A stretch of 64,000 nt of DNA from Methylovorus sp. MM2 (lineage in GTDB: Bacteria > Pseudomonadota > Gammaproteobacteria > Burkholderiales > Methylophilaceae): the NCBI RefSeq assembly GCF_001648895.1, contig NZ_LXUF01000011.1:372001-436000 (forward strand), given 5' to 3'. Under the pieces are notes generated by a model. That model was given only the letters and a program-made list of their open reading frames with translations. It had not been told where the DNA came from and searched no databases. Of the stretch, positions 42,611 to 52,765 are shown one piece after another. A program made the translations under genes and the position numbers. Positions within the stretch are counted from its first letter, which is position 1, and every line of letters starts with the position of its first letter.

Positions 42611-44299
42611 ATGATAGGCAACTTTAAAAGAAAAATTAGATCGTTGATGCGCCATCAGTGGGAGCTAGCCCTCATGCTGCTATCTCTACATGCAATATTG
42701 ATTGCGGGCGTGAATAGCACTTTTCAGACGGCACTTGTTATCAGCCATTTTGGTTTCTTTTTGCTTTGGCAGCCTGTTTGGCGCACACAAGAAAAACCTT
42801 CAGTACCGGCATTAGCACTTTTAAGTGCAGGTGTGGTCGTCATGGTGTTTTTCTTAAGTTGGTGGCTGCTTGCATTCTGGATATCTGTTCTTTTTGCATT
42901 GCTAGGTGGCCGCATATTCTCTACACAAGCCAAAAGCGCAAGACTTGGCTACTTACTAGCGGCAGGCTATATGCTTGCCTGTCTGCTCATGTGGGTGGTG
43001 CCAAAACTATTGCACAACACGACAGAGCTTGCAGCTGCGAGATTGGTCGTGATCTATTGCTTGCCGCTAATGCCACTCGGTATTTTGTTTACTCGCATTG
43101 CAAAAGCCGACAGTGGACAACCGCCTATTCTGGATTTTTTCTACACCTTACTGCTTTTGCTGCTTGCGATCATTCTCGTGCTTGGTGCTTTTGCGGTGCA
43201 GGCATCCAGTGAGGCGATGTATGCCGAGATCATATTTGAAACATTATTAGGTCTTGCAGCAGCCTTGGTAGTGATTAGTTGGTTATGGAACCCACGCTCA
43301 GGATTTGTCGGTATAGGCCACCTGCTATCGCGCTATCTGTTAAGTGTTGGATTACCTTTCGAGCAGTGGGTGAAAAGCATTGCCGAGCTTGCAGATAAAG
43401 AATCCAGCCCGCAGGAGTTCACTAATAAAGCCATGCAGGAAGTGTTAGCACTGCCTTGGGTGAGCGGCGTGACTTGGGGCACTGCCGATGGTGCTGGCAC
43501 CATCGGTAACCAGACACAACATTTATCGAATCTTGATTTTCAGGAATTTCATATCAGCATCCACACCGACGCCCCCCTGACCCCCGCATTGACAATTCAC
43601 CTGAAGTTGCTTGGGCAGATATTGAATGAATTCTACGAGGCAAAGCGACGTGAAGAGACCTTAAAGCAAAATGTCTATATGCAGGCGATATATGAAACAG
43701 GGTCACGCCTGACACATGACATCAAGAACCTGGTGCAATCCATGAGCGCGCTCTGCAATGCAGCAGAACATACCCCAGAAGCGGACAATGACCGATTATT
43801 AGCTTTGCTACGTCGCCAATTACCTTTATTAAACCAGCGACTGGCACGCACACTGGAAAAATTACAGGAACCGCAAAAAGAAACTACCCAGCAGACACCG
43901 GCATTGGAGTGGTGGAACGCATTAAAAGAACGATATATTCAACACAAAGTTATGTTTGTTGCCAATGAAATCCCGGCATTTGAGGTTGATGCAGAATTAC
44001 TGGATAGCGTGTTGGAAAACTTGCTACAGAATGCACTTGAGAAAAGTAAATCGGATACCAGCATCACCATTAAAGCGGAGATCGTTGCAGAAGATGGTTT
44101 TTGCGTTGAGGTAACGGATACGGGTAAAGCAATGCCGTCAAACATCGCAGAGCAATTATTTAAAAAGCAGATCGGCTCTGAGAATGGTTTAGGCGTTGGG
44201 CTGTATCACGCGGGCAGACAGGCGGAACAGTCCGGCTACACTTTGACGCTGGCTGAGAACCTGAACGGCGGTGTTAAATTCAGGATATACCGCCGCTAG
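42611..44299 (+). CDS. Multi-pass sensor histidine kinase-like protein (orphan)
   Basis: Membrane histidine kinase-like protein (562 aa). The first 250 or so residues contain about eight hydrophobic segments. A cytoplasmic linker follows, then an atypical histidine box SRLTHDIKNLVQSM with His369. An HATPase domain comes next, with N box VLENLLQNALEKS, G1 VEVTDTGKAMP and G2 GLGVGLYHAGRQAEQ. The HDxKNLV box resembles PrsK of PEP-CTERM systems, but no exosortase or polysaccharide genes are near. No response regulator gene is adjacent. The signal sensed is unknown. Confidence 0.8.
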   Translation: MIGNFKRKIRSLMRHQWELALMLLSLHAILIAGVNSTFQTALVISHFGFFLLWQPVWRTQEKPSVPALALLSAGVVVMVFFLSWWLLAFWISVLFALLGGRIFSTQAKSARLGYLLAAGYMLACLLMWVVPKLLHNTTELAAARLVVIYCLPLMPLGILFTRIAKADSGQPPILDFFYTLLLLLLAIILVLGAFAVQASSEAMYAEIIFETLLGLAAALVVISWLWNPRSGFVGIGHLLSRYLLSVGLPFEQWVKSIAELADKESSPQEFTNKAMQEVLALPWVSGVTWGTADGAGTIGNQTQHLSNLDFQEFHISIHTDAPLTPALTIHLKLLGQILNEFYEAKRREETLKQNVYMQAIYETGSRLTHDIKNLVQSMSALCNAAEHTPEADNDRLLALLRRQLPLLNQRLARTLEKLQEPQKETTQQTPALEWWNALKERYIQHKVMFVANEIPAFEVDAELLDSVLENLLQNALEKSKSDTSITIKAEIVAEDGFCVEVTDTGKAMPSNIAEQLFKKQIGSENGLGVGLYHAGRQAEQSGYTLTLAENLNGGVKFRIYRR

Positions 44300-44301
44300 C
44301 T

Positions 44302-45450
44302 CTAAAGCTCGCCGTATGAGTGCAAGCCTGACAGGAACATATTGACACCAAGGAAAGCGAACGTGGTGACCAGCAAACCAACCAATGCCCACCATGCCAA
44401 GAGTTCACCACGCAGGCCTTTAACCAAGCGCAAATGTAACCATGCTGCATAATTGAGCCAGACGATGAGCGCCCATGTTTCTTTAGGATCCCAAGACCAA
44501 TAGCCTCCCCAGGCTTCCGCTGCCCACATGGCGCCAAGAATGGTCGCAATGGTAAAGAAAGCAAACCCAACGGCGATGGACTTGTACATGACGTCATCAA
44601 GTACTTCAAGTTTTGGTAAGCGGCTGGCAAGGATACCGCGACTAGCCAGCAAGTAAGCACTTGCTACCATTGCAGCAAGCGAAAATGAACCGTAGCCGAT
44701 AAAGTTGGCTGGTACGTGTATCTTCATCCAATAGGATTGCAGGGCAGGCACTAGCGGCTGAATGGATTGCGCCTGACGATCAAAGGTGTACCAAAGAATG
44801 AAGCCCACTGCTGCATTCACGACCAGTAAAACAAACCCACCAAGCTGCTTGGTTTCATAACGACGCTCGTAATAGAGGTATAGCAACGAGGTGATCAGAC
44901 AGAACAACACGAAAACCTCATACAGATTGCTGATAGGGATGTGCCCGACTTCTGGCGCGATTAGGTAACTCTCGTACCAGCGCACCATGAGGCCGACAAA
45001 CCCCATCAACACAGCCAGCCAGGTGAGGCTAGTCGCCACTTTTCCAGAAAAAATAGAGCGTGAGAAAAGAGCAAACCAATAGGTAAGCATCGCCAACACA
45101 AACAGCACATTCATCCACATGATAGAAGATTGGCTGGAGATAAGGAATTTGAGCAGGAATGCATGATCCGCACGCTCAAGATCACCGTGATACAAACTAA
45201 TAGAAAATAGACTGACGGCTGCGATTGCAATCATCAATAAACGAATCGGCTTCCATTGCCAGCCAAGCACACTAAACACAATGACAGCGCCAAACAAGAA
45301 ACCGGTTTCGTAAGCATCCATATAAACGCCATATTGGCTAAAGGCGTATACAGCACCTACCAGCAATAGCAATGCATATACCCAGTCATGCCAGTGCAGG
45401 CGTTTTAGAAGTGGCTGGGGAACATCATCTATCAACAAGCTATTCATCAT
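44302..45450 (-). CDS. ccsA: System II cytochrome c biogenesis protein CcsA/ResC
   Basis: CcsA/ResC-type haem handling protein (382 aa), which with ResB exports haem and attaches it to c-type cytochromes. About eight membrane spans and the WGGYWSWDPKETWALI tryptophan-rich motif are visible, along with conserved histidines in adjacent loops. Two ATG codons are adjacent at the start. Downstream of resB in the same direction; stops three bases from the convergent kinase gene. Confidence 0.93.
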   Translation of the reverse strand: MMNSLLIDDVPQPLLKRLHWHDWVYALLLLVGAVYAFSQYGVYMDAYETGFLFGAVIVFSVLGWQWKPIRLLMIAIAAVSLFSISLYHGDLERADHAFLLKFLISSQSSIMWMNVLFVLAMLTYWFALFSRSIFSGKVATSLTWLAVLMGFVGLMVRWYESYLIAPEVGHIPISNLYEVFVLFCLITSLLYLYYERRYETKQLGGFVLLVVNAAVGFILWYTFDRQAQSIQPLVPALQSYWMKIHVPANFIGYGSFSLAAMVASAYLLASRGILASRLPKLEVLDDVMYKSIAVGFAFFTIATILGAMWAAEAWGGYWSWDPKETWALIVWLNYAAWLHLRLVKGLRGELLAWWALVGLLVTTFAFLGVNMFLSGLHSYGEL

Positions 45451-45532
45451 TATTCCTGATCTTCAAGTTTTCAGTCGTTCTATCGGCTGCCGGCTTTTGA
45501 GGCTTATCTTTGAATGATATATCACAGCTAAG

Positions 45533-47509
45533 TTACTCGGATGCACTCAATAAGCGTTGTATCTGCGCGCGGTATTCACCGAACTGCATATCAAAATCAC
45601 GCGTCTTGCGGTTAGAAAACATCGCAAACACTATCTGGTTCGTATTTGATTTAAGCAAGAGCCACATACGGCGCTCTCTTATATAGATCATTGAGAAGAT
45701 ACCCAGCACCAGCAGAATCGAACCAGAATAAACCAAGACCTTACCTGGCGATCTGGTCAATTGCAGTCCGCTTGCCTGACGTTGTTCAAAGTTAGTCATG
45801 TGCAAGTAGAACGGTGCGCCATAAAAATAAAGGTCACTCATTGCATTCAAGCTATCTTGCAAGAAGATGCCAGTCGCTTCATCAGCTACCACAGGTTTTA
45901 AGCCAGCCTGTTCACGGCTCAAGTTATAAGCCTCATAAGTAGCGCCAGCGATAATCTTTAAATAGGCTTGCGCCGCTTTTTCGCGTTCGGCCTCTGGTAC
46001 AGATTTTTCGATCAATGTAGCAATGCGTGTATATCCACCTGAGCCATAAGCTTCCAGCAACTGCTTCACGCTACCTTCAAACTTGCTACGCAAAGCAAGA
46101 TCACCCGCATGATCTGATAACGCATTACTCGAGAAACGTTTCGCGATCTCATCGTACATCGCCGGATTAAACATCGTGGCGCGCAGACGCATAAAACCCT
46201 GCACGCTATAGTCTTCATCAGCAGGGATACGCAAATACTTGTATTCATCCTGCTGCATACCGCGCATGCCGGAGACAAAATACAAACGGTCATCCAACGT
46301 CAAAGGATTCATGTAGCTCACGTATTCACGCGCTTGGCCTTGTGTATCACGCACTTTGAATACGATGCTGGGCCCTACGTTATGAGGCTTACCCTTACCA
46401 TCTTTAGATAAATTAAGAATATTGAATAAGCGGAAATCGTCGAACTCCACCTTAAGTGCATCCGCACCTTCACCTAGAGTTAGTGACTTAAGCACATTGC
46501 CAGTCAACTCAAGTGGTTTGGGGTTGGTATTGAACAAGCCCCACGCATCCAGATTCAGCTTTGAGCCACCATCCTGAAAGCCGGATTGGTAAATGGCGAT
46601 GCCTTTATAGATCAGCGGATGATTGACGCGGATAGTATGTTCGATAGGGGCTTTTAATTCAGGATCGATAATGACCAGATCGCTTTCAAACGATTTGGGC
46701 TGCCCTGTCGCGTAGTGTTCTATACGGAACTGCTTGAGTGCAATACGGAAAGGCAGCTCCTGCACCAGATATCCATCGCGCATGCGCATCAGCGCGACAT
46801 TACCGCTGGCACCCTCAGGCAAAGTCAGGTTGGCACGGAATGAAAGATTCGAAACACCCATGCGGCTTTCCTGCGGCACTTCACTTTCTGGTATATCCAG
46901 TGTCTCGACTTTTTTATAGCCCAAAAGCTCTTGCGCCTTGAAAGGTACATTGCCGTCGATCAACCCGCCAATACAGATCACAACAATCGCCACATGTGTG
47001 AAGATATAACCTAAGCGCTGATAGCTACCCGCCTTGCCAGCCATCAGCACACTGCCATCGGTTTGCGTTTGTGTCTTAAAACGAAACCCACGTAGAGTAA
47101 AAAATTGTAGTAATCGTTGTTGCGCCTCCTCAGCCGGATACGCTGAGGCATATTCAGCTTGATGTTCAAAATTCCGCAGCGATTTCTCAGTCGTATTCTC
47201 GCGGAAAGAGCGCAATTCGCGCAGCATGATAGGAGAATTCCGGTAGATACAAAGGCTGGTAGAGATCAATAGAAAAAGCAGGATCAGCAGAAACCATGCG
47301 CTGTGATAGACATCGTATAAACCGAGCACTTCAAAAAAGTCGAACCAGAACTGCCCGAACTGGATCACATAATTGGAGTAAGGCTCATTCTGCTTGAGCA
47401 CGGTGCCGATAATCGCTGCAATAGCAATCACGACCAGCAAGGTGACAGCCAAGCGCATCGAACTGAATAACTCGTATAGACGCTTTGAGATAGGTAAAGA
47501 GGGGGTCAA
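45533..47509 (-). CDS. resB: System II cytochrome c biogenesis protein ResB (Ccs1)
   Basis: ResB/Ccs1 (658 aa). Three N-terminal membrane spans, one further one and a large periplasmic domain precede a C-terminal span; the SSMRLAVTLLVVIAIAAIIGTVLKQ start and the VNHPLIYKGIAIYQSGFQDGG segment (read in two parts) are typical. Partner of CcsA for cytochrome c maturation. It lies 114 bases downstream of the cytochrome c4 gene, a likely client. Confidence 0.93.
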   Translation of the reverse strand: MTPSLPISKRLYELFSSMRLAVTLLVVIAIAAIIGTVLKQNEPYSNYVIQFGQFWFDFFEVLGLYDVYHSAWFLLILLFLLISTSLCIYRNSPIMLRELRSFRENTTEKSLRNFEHQAEYASAYPAEEAQQRLLQFFTLRGFRFKTQTQTDGSVLMAGKAGSYQRLGYIFTHVAIVVICIGGLIDGNVPFKAQELLGYKKVETLDIPESEVPQESRMGVSNLSFRANLTLPEGASGNVALMRMRDGYLVQELPFRIALKQFRIEHYATGQPKSFESDLVIIDPELKAPIEHTIRVNHPLIYKGIAIYQSGFQDGGSKLNLDAWGLFNTNPKPLELTGNVLKSLTLGEGADALKVEFDDFRLFNILNLSKDGKGKPHNVGPSIVFKVRDTQGQAREYVSYMNPLTLDDRLYFVSGMRGMQQDEYKYLRIPADEDYSVQGFMRLRATMFNPAMYDEIAKRFSSNALSDHAGDLALRSKFEGSVKQLLEAYGSGGYTRIATLIEKSVPEAEREKAAQAYLKIIAGATYEAYNLSREQAGLKPVVADEATGIFLQDSLNAMSDLYFYGAPFYLHMTNFEQRQASGLQLTRSPGKVLVYSGSILLVLGIFSMIYIRERRMWLLLKSNTNQIVFAMFSNRKTRDFDMQFGEYRAQIQRLLSASE

Positions 47510-47623
47510 AATTGGGTCAATTAAATAAGGTGAGAGTCTGACAGCGCCATGTGAGATCAGTTGCCTGATACAACAGAGGGCAGCTTACGCCACCCTCATT
47601 CATCACATATCTGTGACCTATCT

Positions 47624-48241
47624 CTATTGCATGCCCTGGATATAATCCGCAACAGCGGCCATATCTTCAGGGGTCATTTTAGAGGCAATCATACGCATCA
47701 TCTTCGCGGCATCGTTGGCACGAGCACCGCTATTGAACAATTGAAGCTGCGCAGTGATATAGCCCGCATGCTGACCAGCTAAACGCGGGAACTCAGGTGC
47801 TAGACCCTGACCACTGGCCCCATGACATGAAGTACAGGCTGGCACGCCGACACCAGGGATACCGCCTTTAAATATCTTCTCACCGACTGAACCAGCACCA
47901 TTGCTTGCAGAGGTACCTGCTCTCATGGTTTGCGCACCAAAGTAAGCGACAATGGCAGTGATGTCTTCCGGCTTAAGTGGTGCCGCCATACCAGCCATAA
48001 TCGGACTCATACGCACACCCGATTTAATGTTGCTCAATTGCTTGGCAAGGTATTCAGGATGCTGCCCTGCTAGTTTTGGGTAGACGGGAATCATGCTGTT
48101 ACCATCAGCGCCATGACAAGCGGCACAGACTGCAGCAGCAGCGGGCAGAGGAATTGGCGCTACATCATCTGCTTGCGCGATCGATACGCTGGCTAGAACA
48201 CCCAGACTCAAAACTAGCACCGCGATATTACGGAAACTCAT
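47624..48241 (-). CDS. Dihaem cytochrome c4
   Basis: Cytochrome c4 (205 aa), a periplasmic electron carrier. The start at 48241 (MSFRNIAVLVLSLGVLAS) is chosen because AAGGAGT lies just upstream and it begins a clean signal peptide ending near AQADD. Two haem sites, CAACHG and CTSCHG, are followed by internally similar lobes with YPKLAGQH and FPRLAGQH. Grouped with the resB-ccsA maturation genes. Confidence 0.93.
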   Translation of the reverse strand: MSFRNIAVLVLSLGVLASVSIAQADDVAPIPLPAAAAVCAACHGADGNSMIPVYPKLAGQHPEYLAKQLSNIKSGVRMSPIMAGMAAPLKPEDITAIVAYFGAQTMRAGTSASNGAGSVGEKIFKGGIPGVGVPACTSCHGASGQGLAPEFPRLAGQHAGYITAQLQLFNSGARANDAAKMMRMIASKMTPEDMAAVADYIQGMQ

Positions 48242-48378
48242 ACCCACTCCTTCAAGCAAACCAGCTAAGATAACAAGCTACTGAGTAAATAACCTTAATT
48301 TTTAACCGACTATTTTATCGAAAAACCCTACTTCGTGGTAGTATTTTTGCCCTTTACCCCAACTGATTGACCTAATTC

Positions 48379-49011
48379 ATGCCGCTGTTCCAGAACGCTA
48401 TTTTTTATATATCGGCTCACCACCTCAGTGACCTGCCCCCCCCAGCGGGCGTAGAGGTTGCTTTTGCAGGTCGATCCAATGCGGGTAAATCGAGCGCTCT
48501 GAATACACTGGCAAACCATAATCGCCTCGCATTCGTCAGTAAACAACCGGGGCGCACGCAGCTGATCAACTTCTTTAGCTTGGGTGGTGACCGCTTTCTG
48601 GTCGACTTGCCGGGGTATGGTTATGCAAAAGTACCCGAAGCCATGCGCAAGCATTGGCAGACGACGTTAGCGAGCTATTTATCTTATCGCTCTACGTTGA
48701 ATGGATTAGTACTGGTGATGGATTGCCGCCACCCGCTGACACCTCTTGATCGACAGATGCTGGATTGGTTTAGCCCTAGCGGCAGACCGATTCATGTATT
48801 GCTGACAAAGTCAGATAAACTTTCACGAAATTCAGCCAATCAGGTCTTGCAGGCAGTGAAGAAAGAATTGACTGAGACATGGGGCAATTGCACCATTCAA
48901 CTCTTCTCCAGCCTAAAGAAGCAAGGCGTGGAAGAAGCGGAGAAAATCATTGGTAGCTGGCTTTTTACCGATCCGGAAGAAGACCCAACAGAAGTCTCAT
49001 CTGCAACATGA
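48379..49011 (+). CDS. engB: Ribosome biogenesis GTPase YihA/YsxC/EngB
   Basis: EngB/YsxC GTPase (210 aa), needed for large-subunit assembly. G1 is [19 protein letters not shown], the G3 [10 protein letters not shown] and the G4 TKSDKLS follow. Near the N-terminus a run of eight C residues (48436-48443) encodes three prolines. Convergent with trmB, divergent from the cytochrome c4 gene. Confidence 0.95.
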   Translation: MPLFQNAIFYISAHHLSDLPPPAGVEVAFAGRSNAGKSSALNTLANHNRLAFVSKQPGRTQLINFFSLGGDRFLVDLPGYGYAKVPEAMRKHWQTTLASYLSYRSTLNGLVLVMDCRHPLTPLDRQMLDWFSPSGRPIHVLLTKSDKLSRNSANQVLQAVKKELTETWGNCTIQLFSSLKKQGVEEAEKIIGSWLFTDPEEDPTEVSSAT

Positions 49012-49025
49012 CCCCTGATATCGTC

Positions 49026-49727
49026 TTAACAGCGCTTGAAAACAATATCCCACACGCCGTGACCAAGCTTGATGCCACGGTTTTCGAATTTGGTTAACGG
49101 ACGGTAATCTGGCTTAGGCGCATAATCTTGCGCAGTATTTTCAAGCAACGGCTCCTGTTTCAACACATCAAGCACCCACTCGGCATACTCCTGCCAATCA
49201 GTCGCCACATGTAAGTAAGCGCCAACTTTAAGCTTGCTACAAAGTAATTTGACGAACTCAGCCTGAATCAAACGACGCTTGTGATGGCGCTTTTTATGCC
49301 AAGGGTCAGGGAAAAATATGTGCGCACCATCCAAGCTGGCATCCGGCACCATATGCTTCAGTACCTCTACCGCATCATGCTGGATGATGCGCAGATTCTT
49401 AAGTTTTAACTCATCTATTTGCTTAAGCAAACTGCCTACACCCGGCGTATGGACTTCGACACCCAAAAAGTCACGTTCTGGCTGAAGGTTGGCGATATAG
49501 GCTGTACTCTCGCCCATGCCAAAACCGATCTCCAATATCTTTGGGCTATCTGCACGACCGAATACGACATTTAAATCGATGGGCGCTGGTGCATATGGCA
49601 CACCGAAGATAGGCATCACCTCATCGATCGCGCGCTGTTGAGCAACAGTCAGCCGCCCCTGCCGCAATACAAAACTGCGAATAGGTCGTCTTTTAAGTTC
49701 TTCGGGGGTTAACAGTTCTTTTTCCAT
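49026..49727 (-). CDS. trmB: tRNA (guanine-N7-)-methyltransferase
   Basis: TrmB (233 aa), which makes m7G46 in tRNA variable loops. The SAM site is [12 protein letters not shown], and the [18 protein letters not shown] segment is the family signature. 55 bases separate it from the MidA-type gene upstream. Confidence 0.96.
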   Translation of the reverse strand: MEKELLTPEELKRRPIRSFVLRQGRLTVAQQRAIDEVMPIFGVPYAPAPIDLNVVFGRADSPKILEIGFGMGESTAYIANLQPERDFLGVEVHTPGVGSLLKQIDELKLKNLRIIQHDAVEVLKHMVPDASLDGAHIFFPDPWHKKRHHKRRLIQAEFVKLLCSKLKVGAYLHVATDWQEYAEWVLDVLKQEPLLENTAQDYAPKPDYRPLTKFENRGIKLGHGVWDIVFKRC

Positions 49728-49782
49728 ACACTAGGGCAGAAATTCAAAAGCGGCGATTATACCGGAAGGTAGCGGCATGCAT

Positions 49783-50952
49783 TTATAAAGCATGCCGCTT
49801 GTCACCTTGTATAAATCCGACAAGGTCTTCAGCAATACCTTTACCAAGGGCAATCACTTTAAATAGATCCCCCATCTCAGCAGGGGAAAGCAGCTTTTGT
49901 GCTTGCGAAGCCAAAGGCGCATAGCGCGTAATATCATGCGGCGAATAGCGGGTGAGAATATCGGTGATACCACAGTTGATGAGAAATTGCGCTTGCGAAG
50001 AAAAGCCTAACAACTCCGTCCCACTCTCTACACCAGCAATCGCAACAGCGGTGAAATCGACATGGGCAGTGATATCTTGTAAACCAATATAGGCAAACGG
50101 ATCACCATGCGCATGATGTCGATAATGACACATAAGCGTGCCTTGATTACGTTGTGGGTGATAATACTCACGGTGTGGAAAACCGTAATCGATCATCAGA
50201 ATCACGCCTTGCTGCAAGATACGACTTAAACTCGAAATCAGCCCGCTCGTAGCTGGGCAAATCTCCGTCACATAATCATCGGGCAAAGTAAGTTTACTTG
50301 CTGATTCATAGAGCGGTCCCGATAAATCACGCGCTTGCCATTCAAATGCCCCGTTCCAAACCACTCCCAACTCTCGCGACCCATCAGACGTATTGCTGAG
50401 AATGTTCACTGGTAAAGCATCGAGCACCTCATTCCCCAGAATTATTCCGCTAAATTTCTCTGGCAAAACGTCGAGCCACATCACACGGCTATAGATATCT
50501 TCAGGTAAACATTGCTGAAGGGTTTGTTGCTGGACACCTCGCAAATGCGCGCTGACTTCAAGAATCAGATATTGTGCAGGTAATGACTCCGAAAGATGTA
50601 GCTCCAGTAGAAGTTCAGCCGCCAACTTGCCTGTGCCAGCACCCAACTCCAGCACATCGCCATCAGTCAACGCCAAGACCTGCCTGACCTGATTAGCAAG
50701 GGATTGCGCAAATAATGGAGATATTTCAGGTGCTGTGACAAAATCGCCTGATTCGCCAAATTTCTGGCTACCTGCGCTGTAATAACCCAACCCCGGCGCA
50801 TAAAGCGCAAGCTCCATATAGCGTGAGAAACTGATCCAACCACCAGATTCTGTTATCTCAGCCTGTATTAGGCTCGATAGTTTTTTACTGTACGCAATCG
50901 CGTCGATATCTGGCATCGGTAAAGCGCTGTGTGATGAAATTTTCATAGTCAT
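49783..50952 (-). CDS. MidA/NDUFAF7-type SAM-dependent methyltransferase
   Basis: Class I methyltransferase (389 aa) of the family that includes mitochondrial NDUFAF7/MidA, which methylates an arginine of a complex I subunit. ISFSRYMELALYAPGLGYYS, the SAM motif VLELGAGTGKLAAEL and the LGNEVLDALPV segment are typical. Whether the bacterial enzyme also acts on NADH dehydrogenase is not known. Divergent from the pteridine reductase-like gene, a common betaproteobacterial neighbour pair. Confidence 0.88.
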   Translation of the reverse strand: MTMKISSHSALPMPDIDAIAYSKKLSSLIQAEITESGGWISFSRYMELALYAPGLGYYSAGSQKFGESGDFVTAPEISPLFAQSLANQVRQVLALTDGDVLELGAGTGKLAAELLLELHLSESLPAQYLILEVSAHLRGVQQQTLQQCLPEDIYSRVMWLDVLPEKFSGIILGNEVLDALPVNILSNTSDGSRELGVVWNGAFEWQARDLSGPLYESASKLTLPDDYVTEICPATSGLISSLSRILQQGVILMIDYGFPHREYYHPQRNQGTLMCHYRHHAHGDPFAYIGLQDITAHVDFTAVAIAGVESGTELLGFSSQAQFLINCGITDILTRYSPHDITRYAPLASQAQKLLSPAEMGDLFKVIALGKGIAEDLVGFIQGDKRHAL

Positions 50953-51020
50953 AGTGGATTATAATGGCATGATAAGCATCAAGAACGTTTTGTTATAAAA
51001 CGTCATTCTCAGGAAGATAT

Positions 51021-51782
51021 GTGAAACAAGAACTACCAAGTCTGCATGATAAAGTCATACTGATTACCGGCGGTGCCAAGCGAGTAGGTGCAGCCATCTG
51101 CCGTTTGCTGCATGCCGATGGCGCACAATTGATGATTCATTATCGCAACTCGGTGGGTGAGGCGCGTGCGTTGCAGTCCGAGCTTAACCTGCAACGCCCT
51201 AATTCGGTTGCCATCATTCAAGGTGATCTGCTTAACCTTTCTGTTTCCCCCAGCTTGATTGCAGAAACAGTCAAACATTTCGGCAAACTCGATGTATTGA
51301 TCAATAATGCCTCTAGCTACTACCCTACCGAGCTTGGGCAGATCGGTGAGCAGGAGTGGGAAGACTTACTGGGTTCTAATCTGAAAGCGCCTTTATTTCT
51401 CTCTCAATCAGCGGCACCTGAGTTACGCAAAACGTCTGGTTGTATTGTCAATATCACGGATATGCACGTTGAGCGCCCTAAAAAAGGTTACATCGTCTAT
51501 AGCGTTGCCAAAGCTGGCTTAGTCACCTTGACCAAGTCATTGGCGCATGAGCTTGCCCCAGAAGTACGTGTGAATGCAGTAGCCCCTGGCCCCGTTCTAT
51601 GGCCAGAAGATAACCCACAATTCGATGAGGTATATCGTCAACGTGTCATCTCGCAGACACTATTAAAACGCATCGGCGAAGGTAATGATGTCGCAAAAGC
51701 GGTACGTTTTCTGATTCAGGATGCGCCATTCATCACCGGGCAGATCATCGCAGTAGATGGCGGCAGGTCGTTGAATCTGTAA
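51021..51782 (+). CDS. Pteridine reductase-like SDR (FolM type, GTG start)
   Basis: Short-chain dehydrogenase (253 aa) with the TGGAKRVGAAI cofactor motif, whose TGxxxRxG form marks pteridine/dihydrofolate reductase-like members such as FolM. The NNASS segment and the catalytic YSVAK are present. The start is GTG at 51021 behind an AGGAAG site. A role in tetrahydromonapterin or folate reduction is inferred from the motif only. Confidence 0.85.
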   Translation: MKQELPSLHDKVILITGGAKRVGAAICRLLHADGAQLMIHYRNSVGEARALQSELNLQRPNSVAIIQGDLLNLSVSPSLIAETVKHFGKLDVLINNASSYYPTELGQIGEQEWEDLLGSNLKAPLFLSQSAAPELRKTSGCIVNITDMHVERPKKGYIVYSVAKAGLVTLTKSLAHELAPEVRVNAVAPGPVLWPEDNPQFDEVYRQRVISQTLLKRIGEGNDVAKAVRFLIQDAPFITGQIIAVDGGRSLNL

Positions 51783-51826
51783 CGCGCGTTTAGCCTGCAA
51801 GTCACAAAGCCTGTAGAATACCCATT

Positions 51827-52738
51827 ATGATTAAACACTTACCAGATAACGCATCGGGAAATTTCGTCCGTTTGCGCAATAGCCTCATCAGTGCGACAGG
51901 CAAGGCGATCGGCGATTACAACATGATCGAGGAAGGCGATACGGTCTTAGTCTGTATGAGCGGCGGTAAAGATTCACACGCAATGCTGATGATATTACTG
52001 GCATTACAAGAGCGCGCGCCTATCGATTTCAAGATCATCGCGATGAATCTGGATCAGAAGCAGCCGGGCTTCCCTGCCGACATCTTGCCCGCCTATCTGG
52101 AGAAACTTGGGGTGGAATACCGTATCGTGGAAGCGGATACCTATTCCATCGTGAAAGAGAAGATTCCTGAAGGCAAGACAACCTGCTCACTTTGCTCACG
52201 CTTACGACGCGGCATCATCTACAGCACCGCCAAAGCATTAGGCGCCACGAAGATCGCCCTTGGGCACCATCGTGACGACATCGTGCATACACTATTTCTC
52301 AATATGTTCTTTGGGGCAAAATTAAAAGCGATGCCACCAAAACTTGCGACCAACCGCGGTGCATTCCAAGTCATTCGCCCATTAGCTTATTGCGCTGAAA
52401 AAGACATCGCCAGCTATGCACGTCAAATGGAGTTCCCCATCATTCCGTGTGATCTTTGCGGCTCACAAGAGAACTTGCAGCGTCAAAAGATAAAAGAAAT
52501 GCTGAATGATTGGGAGCGTGAGCAACCGGGACGCATCAATAATATATTCCGTGCGATTACGAATGTTGAGCCATCGCATTTGGCCGATACAGCGCTTTAC
52601 GACTTTAAGAATATGTCACAAGCCGACCCAGATGATGAAGACCCATTGTTCGGCGATATTGCCAAAGAAGACAATGGCGCTTTGTCACTCGCTGGCACGG
52701 ACGGTAAGCGGATTGAATTTAAACGCAACACTGCTTAA
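51827..52738 (+). CDS. ttcA: tRNA 2-thiocytidine(32) synthetase TtcA
   Basis: TtcA (303 aa), which thiolates C32 in tRNA using an iron-sulphur cluster. The PP-loop is [10 protein letters not shown]; the cluster-binding [10 protein letters not shown] and a second CDLCGSQ pair are visible. Length is normal. Same direction as and 44 bases after the pteridine reductase-like gene. Confidence 0.95.
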   Translation: MIKHLPDNASGNFVRLRNSLISATGKAIGDYNMIEEGDTVLVCMSGGKDSHAMLMILLALQERAPIDFKIIAMNLDQKQPGFPADILPAYLEKLGVEYRIVEADTYSIVKEKIPEGKTTCSLCSRLRRGIIYSTAKALGATKIALGHHRDDIVHTLFLNMFFGAKLKAMPPKLATNRGAFQVIRPLAYCAEKDIASYARQMEFPIIPCDLCGSQENLQRQKIKEMLNDWEREQPGRINNIFRAITNVEPSHLADTALYDFKNMSQADPDDEDPLFGDIAKEDNGALSLAGTDGKRIEFKRNTA

Positions 52739-52765
52739 TCAACAACGGAGTCGATGCGCCCAGCA

